Shown: one piece after another, positions 1 through 7,430 of the stretch
How positions within the stretch are numbered: the stretch's first letter is position 1
Layout: each line of letters begins with the position of its first letter
Assembly (NCBI GenBank): GCA_947258545.1
Contig: CAMYJI010000022.1
Coordinates: 1 to 39,569 of the forward strand
Reading direction: 5' to 3'
Source: an uncultured Ectothiorhodospiraceae bacterium
GTDB lineage: Bacteria > Pseudomonadota > Gammaproteobacteria > UBA9214
Length of the DNA stretch: 39,569 nucleotides
The notes under the pieces: model-generated
Told to the model about the DNA's origin: nothing
Database searches by the model: none
What the model saw: only the letters and a program-made list of their open reading frames with translations
Program-made: the position numbers and the translations under genes

Positions 1-17
1 GGAAGCTCTGATTAATT
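1..17 (+). repeat. Left terminal inverted repeat of the IS element
   Basis: These 17 bases are perfectly complementary to 1173-1189. Identity stops at base 18, which marks the length of the perfect repeat. Confidence 0.9.
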
Positions 18-72
18 GGTCAATTCGTTCATAATACGGCTTATTGACTCAAACGTCCTGGAGAACGACAGA

Positions 73-1029
73 ATGCGCCAGCAAACCCTCGCAGATGAAG
101 GTTTTGAACGTTTTCGCAAGCCCACACGCCGAGACCAGTTTCTCGCCGAGATGGAAGCAGTGATTCCATGGCGGGATCTGTGCAAAGTCATCAAGCCGTT
201 TTATCCCAAGCCAAAAGGTGCGGGCCGTCGGCCGGTTGGGTTGGAGCGCATGCTGCGTATTCATTTTCTGCAACACTGGTTTAACCTGTCCGACCCGGCG
301 GTAGAAGAAGCCCTGTACGATTCGCGAGCCATGCGCCGTTTTGTCGGCATTGATCTGGGGCGCGAGCCGGCCCCCGATGAGACCACGGTCTGCAATTTCC
401 GCCATCTGCTGGAGGCGCATAACCTGGGTGATCAGTTGTTTGCCTTGATCAATGCGTATCTTCAGGAGAACGGGCTGAAGGTCAGTACCGGCACGATAGT
501 GGATGCCACGATCATCGATGCGCCGAGTTCGACCAAGAACAAGGATGGCGAACGGGACCCGGAGATGCATCAAACGAGAAAAGGTAACCAATGGTACTTT
601 GGCATGAAGGCGCATATTGGTGCTGATAGCCAGACCAAGCTGATTCATTCGGTGGCGGCCACGGCAGCGAACGTTCACGACAGTCAGTTGCTTCCTGATC
701 TGCTGCACGGCGATGAGACCCGCGTGTGGGGTGATTCGGCCTATGCGGGGCAAGGCGAGGTGATTCGCGAACATGCGCCCAAGGCGAAAGACTTTACCCA
801 CCAGAAGGGCTGCCGCAATCGCGCGCTGAGTGCTGCGGACGCGGACAAAAACAGAACCAAATCGAGGGTTCGGGCGAAAGTTGAACACCCTTTTCTGGTA
901 CTCAAGCGGATCTTTGGTTTCAACAAGGTCCGTTACCGGGGATTGGACAAGAACGCTAACCGGCTGTTTGTGGCTTGTGGGCTGGTCAACTTGTACATGG
1001 CGCGACGACAGTTGCTGCGACCGACATAG
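73..1029 (+). CDS. IS5-family DDE transposase
   Basis: A 318-residue transposase that catalyses cut-and-paste movement of the surrounding IS. The catalytic triad is visible as D144 (in VDAT), D221 (in WGDSAYAG) and E271 (in RAKVEHPF). The signature R-x3-E-x6-K around E271 is intact, so the enzyme looks functional. The frame is open upstream to a TTG at 16 inside the terminal repeat region. The ATG at 73 is preferred because GGAG lies about 10 bases upstream and the protein then begins in the usual way for the family. There is no frameshift, and the frame ends with TAG at 1027-1029. A long antisense frame over the same bases is a composition shadow. Confidence 0.93.
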   Translation: MRQQTLADEGFERFRKPTRRDQFLAEMEAVIPWRDLCKVIKPFYPKPKGAGRRPVGLERMLRIHFLQHWFNLSDPAVEEALYDSRAMRRFVGIDLGREPAPDETTVCNFRHLLEAHNLGDQLFALINAYLQENGLKVSTGTIVDATIIDAPSSTKNKDGERDPEMHQTRKGNQWYFGMKAHIGADSQTKLIHSVAATAANVHDSQLLPDLLHGDETRVWGDSAYAGQGEVIREHAPKAKDFTHQKGCRNRALSAADADKNRTKSRVRAKVEHPFLVLKRIFGFNKVRYRGLDKNANRLFVACGLVNLYMARRQLLRPT

Positions 1030-1172
1030 GACAGGTGCGTCTGGACTTTGCCATTGATCCTGAATGTTCGGATTAACGGCAAAGCAAGTGAATAAATCAT
1101 CTCGAATATGAAGCATTTCCCAAATATCTGATGGCGAAATCACGAAATCACATGAATGCAGCTGTCAGCGTG

Positions 1173-1189
1173 AATTAATCAGAGCTTCC
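1173..1189 (-). repeat. Right terminal inverted repeat of the IS element
   Basis: This is the reverse complement of bases 1-17 with no mismatch. It defines the right end of the IS, about 143 bp after the transposase stop codon. Confidence 0.9.
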
Positions 1190-1305
1190 TTATAAGTGAT
1201 TGTTAATACAAGCGGCAACTAAACGGTAGCTTTGTTCGGTTGTTGACATTTTGATTGTTGTTCACGTATTCCGTTGTTTTGGTCAGGGCTGCCTGGCGTG
1301 CTGCT

Positions 1306-1911
1306 TCATGTGCGCCTGTCCTGATCGGCGAGGATGCCGGTAATGCGTTTTCGAAACACCGGCAGGACCTCCGCCTCAAACCATGGGTTGTCCCTGAACC
1401 AGCGGATGTTGCGCGGGGAGGGGTGTGGCAGGGGGAAGAACTCGGGCTGGAAATCCTGCCATGAGTGGACGGTTTCGGCGAGAGATCGGCGTTTGGTGCC
1501 GAGGTAGTGATCCTGGGCATATTTGCCGACCAGCACACGCATCCTCAATTTCGGCAGTTCCACCAGTAGCCGCGCATGCCAGAGTTCGGCGCATTCCGGC
1601 CGTGGCGGGAGGTCGCCGGACTTGCCCTTGCCCGGGTAGCAGAACCCCATGGGTATGATGGCGATCCGGTCTTCGTTATAGAACAAGTCCCGGTCGACCT
1701 GCATCCAGTCGCGCAGGCGGTCGCCACTGGGATCATTCCAGGGGATGCCGGTCTGGTGGACACGCGTCCCCGGTGCCTGGCCCACTATCAGCAGTCGCGC
1801 TGTGGCGCTGGCGCGCAATACCGGTTTCGGGTCAAAGGGCAGGTATTGTTCGCACACGCGGCAGGCACGTACCTCTCTCAGGAGATTATCGAGCGTCCGG
1901 CTACCGGTCAC
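1306..1911 (-). CDS. Uracil-DNA glycosylase superfamily protein
   Basis: A 201-residue protein of the uracil-DNA glycosylase fold, of the type often annotated simply as uracil-DNA glycosylase family protein. Near residue 40 it has the substrate-site motif LIVGQAPG followed by GIPWNDPSGDRLRDWM, and near the C-terminus the second motif LPHPSPRN, where the family's DNA-contacting histidine lies. An N-terminal CRVC pair (residues about 17-20) resembles part of the Fe-S ligand set of family 4 enzymes, but I cannot place all four cysteines. The start is GTG at 1911, overlapping the stop of the upstream gene (GTGA), so the two are translationally coupled. A role in repair of deaminated bases is likely. 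Exact substrate is not readable. Confidence 0.8.
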   Translation of the reverse strand: MTGSRTLDNLLREVRACRVCEQYLPFDPKPVLRASATARLLIVGQAPGTRVHQTGIPWNDPSGDRLRDWMQVDRDLFYNEDRIAIIPMGFCYPGKGKSGDLPPRPECAELWHARLLVELPKLRMRVLVGKYAQDHYLGTKRRSLAETVHSWQDFQPEFFPLPHPSPRNIRWFRDNPWFEAEVLPVFRKRITGILADQDRRT

Positions 1912-2330
1912 GACTGCTGCAGCATCTCACCGAGTTGCAGCGGCGCCCTGCGTTCGTCCCGCTCATGCCAGCGGCGGAATACATCGACACCGGCCTCCAG
2001 ATAACGGCGTTCGTCCTCATTGTCCTGGAAACCCTGCAGGCGTTCGCTGATGCTGCCGGTCTCGGTCACCGGCATGTTGAAATACTTGTCGAGAAACATC
2101 ACGAACAGGGCGAGTGTCTGGGTTTCATCCAGCCCCTGTTCCCTGGCAAGGTAGTCAATCGCGCCATAGTGAAATGCCATCACCTTGCGCTGCTTGGGCG
2201 GGTAACGACCAATGTCCTCTGCGTCGACACCCATGATGGTGGCGGTAGTGAAACGGTCGACGATCTTGCGCGCTTCATCGAGCGGGTTCGCGCGCGGCGT
2301 TACGCCGAGCAGTTTGCTGAGGAGTCCCAT
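1908..2330 (-). CDS. Hypothetical protein, 140 residues
   Basis: I do not recognise a named family. It is a soluble-looking protein rich in charged residues, with no membrane segment, signal peptide or cysteine motif. It starts MGLLSKLLGV and has a helical pattern throughout. The ATG at 2330 is a good start and the stop overlaps the start of the glycosylase-like gene by four bases, so the two genes are probably co-transcribed and coupled. No function is proposed. Confidence 0.75.
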   Translation of the reverse strand: MGLLSKLLGVTPRANPLDEARKIVDRFTTATIMGVDAEDIGRYPPKQRKVMAFHYGAIDYLAREQGLDETQTLALFVMFLDKYFNMPVTETGSISERLQGFQDNEDERRYLEAGVDVFRRWHERDERRAPLQLGEMLQQS

Positions 2331-2363
2331 GGATGCCGCCTTCCTGTGTGTGACCCGTGCGGG

Positions 2364-2792
2364 TCAGTGCCGTTGTTTGTCTATAGGTGCCGGATTATGT
2401 AACTCGCGCTGTGCCGTGTGGAACACGGTCACGAGCACGGTTCCGGTGATTAAAAAATTGAGGATATTATCGCCGCTAATCGGTGCTGCCGCACCTGTTT
2501 CACCGGGCAGATTACCCAGGTGTATTACAGGAAGCATGATACCCAGTAACAGGATCAGCAGGTTGACGCTGCTTTCGGCGATGGCGATAAGGGCCGTATA
2601 GCGTTGCTGCCCATAACAGCCCAGGGCGCAGAGCAGGCAGAAACCATAGTAGAGGTAGCGGTACTCAGGCAGGTTCAGGCCGGATGCCCTGAAGGTGATT
2701 CCGAATACGGCGTCCAGTATCACAAACAGCGGCGTGATCAGGTAATACACCCTGATCAGCTTGACTGGCGTCAGATTGATTGAGGTTTTCAC
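2364..2792 (-). CDS. Small integral membrane protein, 142 residues
   Basis: Not recognised by name. The protein has about four hydrophobic stretches: residues roughly 12-32, 48-62, 66-90 and 108-124. The C-terminus is short and polar. The start codon is GTG at 2792; the ribosome site in front of it is weak. It lies 21 bases after the next gene upstream and in the same direction as the whole 1306-7219 run, so it is likely part of that transcript. No catalytic or binding motif is visible. Confidence 0.65.
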   Translation of the reverse strand: MKTSINLTPVKLIRVYYLITPLFVILDAVFGITFRASGLNLPEYRYLYYGFCLLCALGCYGQQRYTALIAIAESSVNLLILLLGIMLPVIHLGNLPGETGAAAPISGDNILNFLITGTVLVTVFHTAQRELHNPAPIDKQRH

Positions 2793-2813
2793 GGGGCCGG
2801 GGTGGTACGCCGC

Positions 2814-2996
2814 CTAGGCGGACGACTCGCGCGGCCCGGCGAAATACCAGATGATGACGCCGATCAACGGCAGCGCGAGTACCAGTACGATCCACAGGGT
2901 CTTGATGCCGGTCGTTGACGAACTCTGGAATATGTTCAGGATGGCCCAGACGTCGGCCGCCAGGATCAGAATTCCGAACAGACCTCCGATTTCCAT
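2814..2996 (-). CDS. PLDc_N-type small membrane protein
   Basis: A 60-residue protein with two transmembrane helices. It resembles the phospholipase D nuclease N-terminal (PLDc_N) module: a first helix containing DVWAILNI, a short polar loop with K near the second helix, then WIVLVLALPLIGVIIWYF and a GPR ending. The frame extends upstream, but the ATG at 2996 is chosen because GAGGGG lies at good distance before it and the protein then starts at the hydrophobic module. Stand-alone copies occur in bacteria and their role is unknown. Confidence 0.75.
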   Translation of the reverse strand: MEIGGLFGILILAADVWAILNIFQSSSTTGIKTLWIVLVLALPLIGVIIWYFAGPRESSA

Positions 2997-3006
2997 CTTG
3001 ATCCCC

Positions 3007-3693
3007 TCAAGGTTGACTGGGTTGTGTGACCGTGTCTGCACTGTCGAGGCGCATGCGATGCGAGCGCTTATGCAGGATGATATCCATGGCGATCTTGAGT
3101 GCAACCAGTGCGATCAACAGACCGACCGGCGATCCGAGACTTATAACCAAGAAGCCGCCCGCGATAATGGCGATATGCAGGACCACGATACGCTTGTAGG
3201 GCGCGGTCATAATCGCATTGGTAGTCTGGCCCTTATGTTCCCTGGCGCCGATGTAGTTGAGCATGAACGAGACGCCATGGCTCAGCAGCAGGGCCGCAAC
3301 CGCCCAGAGCAGCGCGTCCGGCGCGGCGGCCAGCACCTGGCGGGCCACGTTCAGCAGCATCTGCGGGAACACCAGCGGGCCGGGCCAATCGGCGCCGGGC
3401 GTCAACTTCGGGGACCCACCACCGAAGTCGGTCAGGCCCAGCACGAAGACGCCGTGTACTCCGCAGAAGCCACCGTAGTGCATGATGAAGAACAGTACCA
3501 GGAACAGGCCCTTGAGACCGGCGGCCAGCAGCAGCTTGATGACGGTATAGAAACCGATAACGAGATTTTCCGCCCAGTACAGCACCACGATGGAGCCGAC
3601 ATCCCAGTCCAGCCTGAGTACCCCGAACAGCGGGATGAGGTTGGCGAGGACCAGTGCGACGAGCGTAATCGAGGATCGGTGTTGAGAGAACAA
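3007..3693 (-). CDS. DUF6498-like multi-pass membrane protein
   Basis: A membrane protein of about 228 residues with six or so hydrophobic segments. The N-terminal region (LANLIPLFGVL then VGSIVVLYWAENLVIGFY) resembles the DUF6498 family. The reading frame is open up to 3801, but a start there would overlap the next gene by 91 bases in another frame. A TTG at 3693 gives a protein beginning just before the first helix and leaves a 17-base gap to that gene. No ATG lies in a suitable place, so the start remains uncertain. Its function is unknown. It sits 10 bases from the PLDc_N-type gene and shares its strand. Confidence 0.7.
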   Translation of the reverse strand: MFSQHRSSITLVALVLANLIPLFGVLRLDWDVGSIVVLYWAENLVIGFYTVIKLLLAAGLKGLFLVLFFIMHYGGFCGVHGVFVLGLTDFGGGSPKLTPGADWPGPLVFPQMLLNVARQVLAAAPDALLWAVAALLLSHGVSFMLNYIGAREHKGQTTNAIMTAPYKRIVVLHIAIIAGGFLVISLGSPVGLLIALVALKIAMDIILHKRSHRMRLDSADTVTQPSQP

Positions 3694-3710
3694 TGGGGCG
3701 TATCCCGTGG

Positions 3711-3947
3711 CTAATGTCCGGGCCGGCTGTCCATGATGTGGCGCACCAGGGCGTAGACCGCAGGCAGCATGATCAGGAGTCCTAGAAAAATCAGCACCCA
3801 CTCGTAGTAGGGAAAGTGCAGGGGGGCCGGGAACAGGCTGCTGTCCTTGTTGAACAATTCCAGCAGTCCGAAAACCAGCAGCAGCGTACCCAGCAGGTCG
3901 AGGGTGATTAGGCGCAGTGGCAGCTGGATCGGGCGGTCAGTGGGCAT
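3711..3947 (-). CDS. DUF1418-like small membrane protein
   Basis: A 78-residue protein with two transmembrane helices (LDLLGTLLLVFGLLELF and WVLIFLGLLIMLPAVYALV) separated by a polar loop. Topology and size resemble DUF1418/YbjC-type proteins, for which no firm function is known. It starts with ATG at 3947, 35 bases after the ceramidase-like gene, and is followed closely by the DUF6498-like gene. Confidence 0.65.
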   Translation of the reverse strand: MPTDRPIQLPLRLITLDLLGTLLLVFGLLELFNKDSSLFPAPLHFPYYEWVLIFLGLLIMLPAVYALVRHIMDSRPGH

Positions 3948-3982
3948 GCGTTAGTTTCTACCGAATGAAATAGGATTTGATC

Positions 3983-4765
3983 TTACAGGATTTTAGGCCG
4001 AGCCTCCCTGTGGTGGCGTTGCCTGAGCCACAGGTAGACGCAGTAGGCACCGAGTGCCGATGCCAGGTGCTTGAGTGTATGGCCGCTGATGACTCCGGTG
4101 AGTTCATAGACCGGTCTGTCCAGCAGTTCGGCGACCTTGGCGAGCAGCACGCAGCAGAGGACGCCAAGCAGATAACGGTTATCGGCCAGCCGTGCCGTAT
4201 AGAGCTTCATGATCAGTGGTACGAGCAGCAGTGGCATAAACTGGACCAGGGCATACGGCCTGAGATCGCCGTGCCCCTGCAGTTCAGTGAGATGCCAGTA
4301 GCCCACCGTGGTGAGGCCAAGCAAGGTCAGTGGCAGCAGCAGGATGGCGCCGGCACGGGACGAGATGAACTCATTGATTACCAGCGCCATAAAGGCCATG
4401 AAGGCCGCTGCCATGGGGAGGCGGTCCCACACGAGGGTGCCATTCGTTGGCGCCAGGTGGTAATAGCCGGAACCGATACCGATGAATGCGATGCTTGCGA
4501 AAAAGACCCGGTAAGCGGCCAACAGGGATCGGTCTCCGGGAATGTTGTTGATCTTGCGCAGGCCGATCGCTGCGACAATCAGAAAGCCGATGTTCGAGAA
4601 CACGTTGAGGAAGTTCGGGGTCCCGAGTATGTGGCGCTGATCCGCGAAGTCATGGTAACTCGCCCACTGTGCCAGCGGCGGCGTCAGCGCCACCGCGACG
4701 CAGGCTAGCGCGACCACGGCGAGGATAATGGCCGGCCGGGTATCCGGTTTTCGGTCCTGGTGCAT
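3983..4765 (-). CDS. Ceramidase-like integral membrane hydrolase (CREST superfamily)
   Basis: A 260-residue protein with about seven transmembrane helices. It carries the hallmarks of the alkaline ceramidase/CREST superfamily. These are GSGYYHLAPTN followed by LVWDRLPM around residues 98-118, and near the C-terminus SGHTLKHLASAL, giving the conserved His, Asp and HxxxH metal-ligand set. Family members hydrolyse amide bonds of lipids in the membrane using zinc. Bacterial substrates are usually unknown, and nothing in the window suggests sphingolipid synthesis, so the substrate is left open. It is 10 bases downstream of the DUF2784 gene and probably in one transcript with it. Confidence 0.82.
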   Translation of the reverse strand: MHQDRKPDTRPAIILAVVALACVAVALTPPLAQWASYHDFADQRHILGTPNFLNVFSNIGFLIVAAIGLRKINNIPGDRSLLAAYRVFFASIAFIGIGSGYYHLAPTNGTLVWDRLPMAAAFMAFMALVINEFISSRAGAILLLPLTLLGLTTVGYWHLTELQGHGDLRPYALVQFMPLLLVPLIMKLYTARLADNRYLLGVLCCVLLAKVAELLDRPVYELTGVISGHTLKHLASALGAYCVYLWLRQRHHREARPKIL

Positions 4766-4775
4766 GATCGCCTGT

Positions 4776-5147
4776 CTACGTCCCGGGTTTCCGCCAGACC
4801 CGCCACAGCAACGCGTAGATCACGGCATTGATGAGCAATACAAGGGCGGCCAGCATGAGCTGTACAGTGGGGGTTAGGCCTGCCGGGTAGATTAGCGGGG
4901 CCAGGTAGTGATCGATAAAGCCGGACTGATAGCCTTCCGAGCCCGCGGCCTGGCGCAGCCGGTTTTCCAGCGGAGTGAGCGGGCACAGCCAGCCCCGCAG
5001 TTCGATCAGGATGCCCCAGATGGCGGCGGGGATGTGCAACCAAACAACCGGACGCCAGCACAGGGCCAACAGCCCGCCGAAAAGGACAAAGACGATGAAT
5101 GCGGCGTGCAGCAGCAGGACCAGGTCGGCGAGCAGTGCATAGCCCAT
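4776..5147 (-). CDS. DUF2784 family membrane protein
   Basis: A 123-residue membrane protein with four hydrophobic segments. The pattern LLADLVLLLHAAFIVFV at the start, then a WLHIPAAIWGILIELRGWLCPLTPLEN block and a FIDHYLAPLIYP block, is typical of DUF2784 proteins. The frame is open to 5213, but the ATG at 5147 is preferred because homologues start just before the first helix. The ribosome site is weak. Function of the family is unknown. It lies between the M48 protease gene and the ceramidase-like gene. Confidence 0.8.
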   Translation of the reverse strand: MGYALLADLVLLLHAAFIVFVLFGGLLALCWRPVVWLHIPAAIWGILIELRGWLCPLTPLENRLRQAAGSEGYQSGFIDHYLAPLIYPAGLTPTVQLMLAALVLLINAVIYALLWRVWRKPGT

Positions 5148-5275
5148 GACCGGATCGTTATCGACTCGGTGAGCTGCGGGCCGGCAGGGATGCATCGATG
5201 CCCTGCAGGTCAAACGCCGGTTCCTTCATAGCATGGTCTTCCCGTCTCGTGTTGCAGGCTGTTGCCGCTCGTGAA

Positions 5276-6055
5276 TCAGCGGCACGCAGGACGCTTGCCG
5301 AGCTCGTGCGCCTTGTCCCGCAGGCGCAGTGCGACAGGCATGTGTTTTTGCAGGTCGCCGATACGGCTGGCGTGCGACGGGTGGGTGGAGAGGAACTGGG
5401 GCGGCTCACCGCTGCCGCTACGACCCATGTTGATCCATAGTTTGACACTCTCGCGTGGATCGAAGCCGGCCCTGGCCATCAGGTCGAGACCCAGCAGGTC
5501 GGCCTCGCTTTCCTGAATACGGTTGTAGGGCAGCAGTACACCGAACTGCGCACCCACGCCCAGCAGTCCCATCAGGGTCTTGCCCGTACCGGTCTGGGGG
5601 CTGGCCGCGGCACTGATCAACCCCAGGCCCTGTTCGATCGCGAACTTCTGGGAGACGCGTTCGTTGGAATGGTTTGACAACACGTGCATGACCTCGTGGC
5701 CGATCACCGTGGCCAGCTGGTGCTGGTTTGCGGCCACCTTCAGCAGGCCGGTGTTCACCCCGATCTTGCGGCCTGGCAGGGCAAAGGCGTTGGCATCATC
5801 GTCCTTGAAGACCACGACCTCCCAGTTGCCACCCACCTCGCGGATAATGGCCCGGGCCACGCACTGGACATAGCTGTTGCTAGTCCTGCCCTGCTCAATC
5901 GGCGTTTCCTTCTTGATATTGGTAAACGCCTGCAGCCCCATCTGGTCCATCTGGCTGTCCGGCATCAGCACCAGCTGGGTGCGGCCGGTGGGCGAGGTGG
6001 TGCAGCCGGTGAGTAGTGCCAGGCAGATGATCAGGCTTGTCAGGCGCACGCGCAC
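5276..6055 (-). CDS. M48-family periplasmic metalloprotease lipoprotein
   Basis: A 259-residue zinc protease of the LoiP/YcaL type. The N-terminus has a lipoprotein signal ending in the lipobox LLTGC (Cys18), so it should be anchored in the envelope. The zinc site is HEVMH (H120, E121, H124), with the third ligand in ESEADLLG downstream. GTG at 6055 is chosen as start because AGGAG lies seven bases upstream and the signal peptide then has normal length. A TTG at 6070 is in frame but overlaps that ribosome site. Members degrade damaged envelope proteins. It follows a doubtful 78-residue frame whose stop lies in its ribosome-binding region. Confidence 0.88.
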   Translation of the reverse strand: MRVRLTSLIICLALLTGCTTSPTGRTQLVLMPDSQMDQMGLQAFTNIKKETPIEQGRTSNSYVQCVARAIIREVGGNWEVVVFKDDDANAFALPGRKIGVNTGLLKVAANQHQLATVIGHEVMHVLSNHSNERVSQKFAIEQGLGLISAAASPQTGTGKTLMGLLGVGAQFGVLLPYNRIQESEADLLGLDLMARAGFDPRESVKLWINMGRSGSGEPPQFLSTHPSHASRIGDLQKHMPVALRLRDKAHELGKRPACR

Positions 6056-6066
6056 GGGGTGTCTCC

Positions 6067-6303
6067 TCAATCCACGAGTAAATTATTATAGTCGGGAACG
6101 GTCGGCTGAACCACGCGAAGTTGACGCTGTTTGCGCACGTCTCCTTCTACGGCACTGGCAGCCCGGCGCTTCACGAATACCAAAGGATGCTGTCCTTGTT
6201 GCAGGTGTTCGTGGTGCCGGTACAGTTCCCTCAGCTGACCCGGAGGAGATGATGGCGGTTGTTGCCTATTCGTCCAGGGGGACTCGCTTCCAGTTCTCTT
6301 CAT
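6067..6303 (-). CDS. Possible small hypothetical protein, 78 residues
   Basis: An uncertain gene. The frame starts inside the end of the HPP-family gene (37-base overlap) and ends just before the M48 protease ribosome site. The C-terminal half (KRRAASAVEGDVRKQRQLRV and VVQPTVPDYNNLLVD) has a plausible protein-like composition, whereas the N-terminal 25 residues look like read-through of the upstream gene. A start further in, at a non-ATG codon, is possible. No family recognised. Its position in a tight same-strand run is the main support. Confidence 0.35.
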   Translation of the reverse strand: MKRTGSESPWTNRQQPPSSPPGQLRELYRHHEHLQQGQHPLVFVKRRAASAVEGDVRKQRQLRVVQPTVPDYNNLLVD

Positions 6304-7219
6304 CGCGGATCACCTCGTGCACTACCCAGTGTGCGAACTCGGCGCGGGTCTGCACCCCGGAGCTCCTGCGGCCCAGGCCGGCCACTACTTTGTAGACCAG
6401 CATGTCCTTTTCCGGATCGTCGCTGGGTGAGGCATCCACGATCTGCCGGACCGACCAGTCAGCGCCATGCTTGGCGTTGCTGTAGAAATGCCCGAGGTGA
6501 ATTTTATCCTCCGGAAAGTGCCGTTGGTCCGCTCCGCCGGTTGCCAGCTCGTAGATTTTCAACAGGTCGTGCTCGGTGACGTCGATGAAGGAGTCGATCT
6601 GCGACAGTGCGCTGACCAGATCGGCATGCGCAATCGGGCTATAGCCTTCTGCCTCCGTCTTTGCCTGCTGTTCCTGGTGGCGATAGGCGAGGTAGGCGGG
6701 ATAACGGCGCCAGGGGAAGGGATAGTTGAACAGAACAGCGATCAGCACCAGGACCATGGCATTGAGCATGACCGGGGTCAGGACATACTGGTAGCCGAGG
6801 CCGTGAATCGTGTCACCGCCGACGACGGCGAACAATGCCGTGGCGCCACCGGGCGGGTGGGTACAGCGCAGGTAATACATGGCACCGATGGCAAGGCCGA
6901 CGGCCAGGCTGGCCGCGAGCAGTTCGTGCGGTATCAGCAGGGCGCAGCTGATCCCGACCAGCGCCGAGACCGTATGCCCCCCGAGTACCGCCCAGGGTTG
7001 TGCCAGGGCTCCGTGGGGTACGGCGAACAGGAGCACGGCGGATGCGCCCATCGATGCCACGATAAGCAGGGATGCCGGACCCAGGAAGTAATGACTGATG
7101 CCCAGGATACCGAGTATCCCGAGAAAACCGCCGAGTGTTGAGATCAGCCGTTCGTGATGGCTGACCGGGTTTACCTCGACACCAAGAAATTCCAGCCAGC
7201 TCCAGTTCTTTGGCCCCAT
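6266..7219 (-). CDS. HPP-family integral membrane protein
   Basis: A 317-residue protein. Residues about 20-180 form the HPP transmembrane domain with the family name-giving segment CTHPPGGATAL near residue 118, preceded by ASMGASAVLLFAVPHGALAQP and GGHTVSALVG. Residues about 190-317 form a hydrophilic cytoplasmic domain without an obvious CBS pair. Relatives have been linked to nitrite transport in cyanobacteria and chloroplasts, but most bacterial members have no proven substrate. The ATG at 7219 follows an AT-rich stretch that probably holds the promoter of the minus-strand run. Confidence 0.85.
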   Translation of the reverse strand: MGPKNWSWLEFLGVEVNPVSHHERLISTLGGFLGILGILGISHYFLGPASLLIVASMGASAVLLFAVPHGALAQPWAVLGGHTVSALVGISCALLIPHELLAASLAVGLAIGAMYYLRCTHPPGGATALFAVVGGDTIHGLGYQYVLTPVMLNAMVLVLIAVLFNYPFPWRRYPAYLAYRHQEQQAKTEAEGYSPIAHADLVSALSQIDSFIDVTEHDLLKIYELATGGADQRHFPEDKIHLGHFYSNAKHGADWSVRQIVDASPSDDPEKDMLVYKVVAGLGRRSSGVQTRAEFAHWVVHEVIRDEENWKRVPLDE

Positions 7220-7430
7220 AAAATTATTGCGTAATTTTATTTTCGCCCGTGAAACAGGTTCTGACCGGGAGGTGAAGCCGGTGACTGCAGAGCGTTGGCT
7301 GACTCGCTGGTGGAGCAGGCCTTATTCCAGAGACAAGCGATGGTTGTTGGTGATGCGTGGCACCTGTGGCCAGTAGTGAAGCCTGCGCATCCGGTATGTC
7401 GTCACCTGCAGCAGCCAGGCGCAGCATGCC
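7220..7430. other. Intergenic region between HPP and purK genes
   Basis: About 210 bases without a convincing gene. The first 35 bases are AT-rich (AATTATTGCGTAATTTTATT) and probably carry the promoter of the HPP-family gene. Short frames in the rest are not supported. No clear terminator was seen. Confidence 0.5.

Larger units (their letters stand above)
1..1189 (+). mobile_element. Complete IS5-family insertion sequence
   Basis: The element is bounded by perfect 17-bp terminal inverted repeats: 1-17 (GGAAGCTCTGATTAATT) and its reverse complement at 1173-1189. One DDE transposase gene fills most of the interior and about 140 bp of non-coding DNA follows it before the right repeat. Size of about 1.19 kb, a single transposase frame and GG-starting ends fit the IS5 family. 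The right flank begins TTATAAG. The left flank is outside the window, so the target duplication cannot be checked. The window starts exactly on the left tip, as happens when an assembly breaks at a repeated element. Confidence 0.92.

Noticed and set aside
49..1143. 364-residue minus-strand open frame opposite the transposase
   Set aside because: It is antisense to a gene with clear catalytic motifs, has no recognisable domain, and runs past the transposase stop only by chance.
5158..5229. 23-codon frame between the DUF2784 and M48 genes (minus strand)
   Set aside because: No ribosome site, no recognisable peptide family and no sign of conservation that can be judged here.
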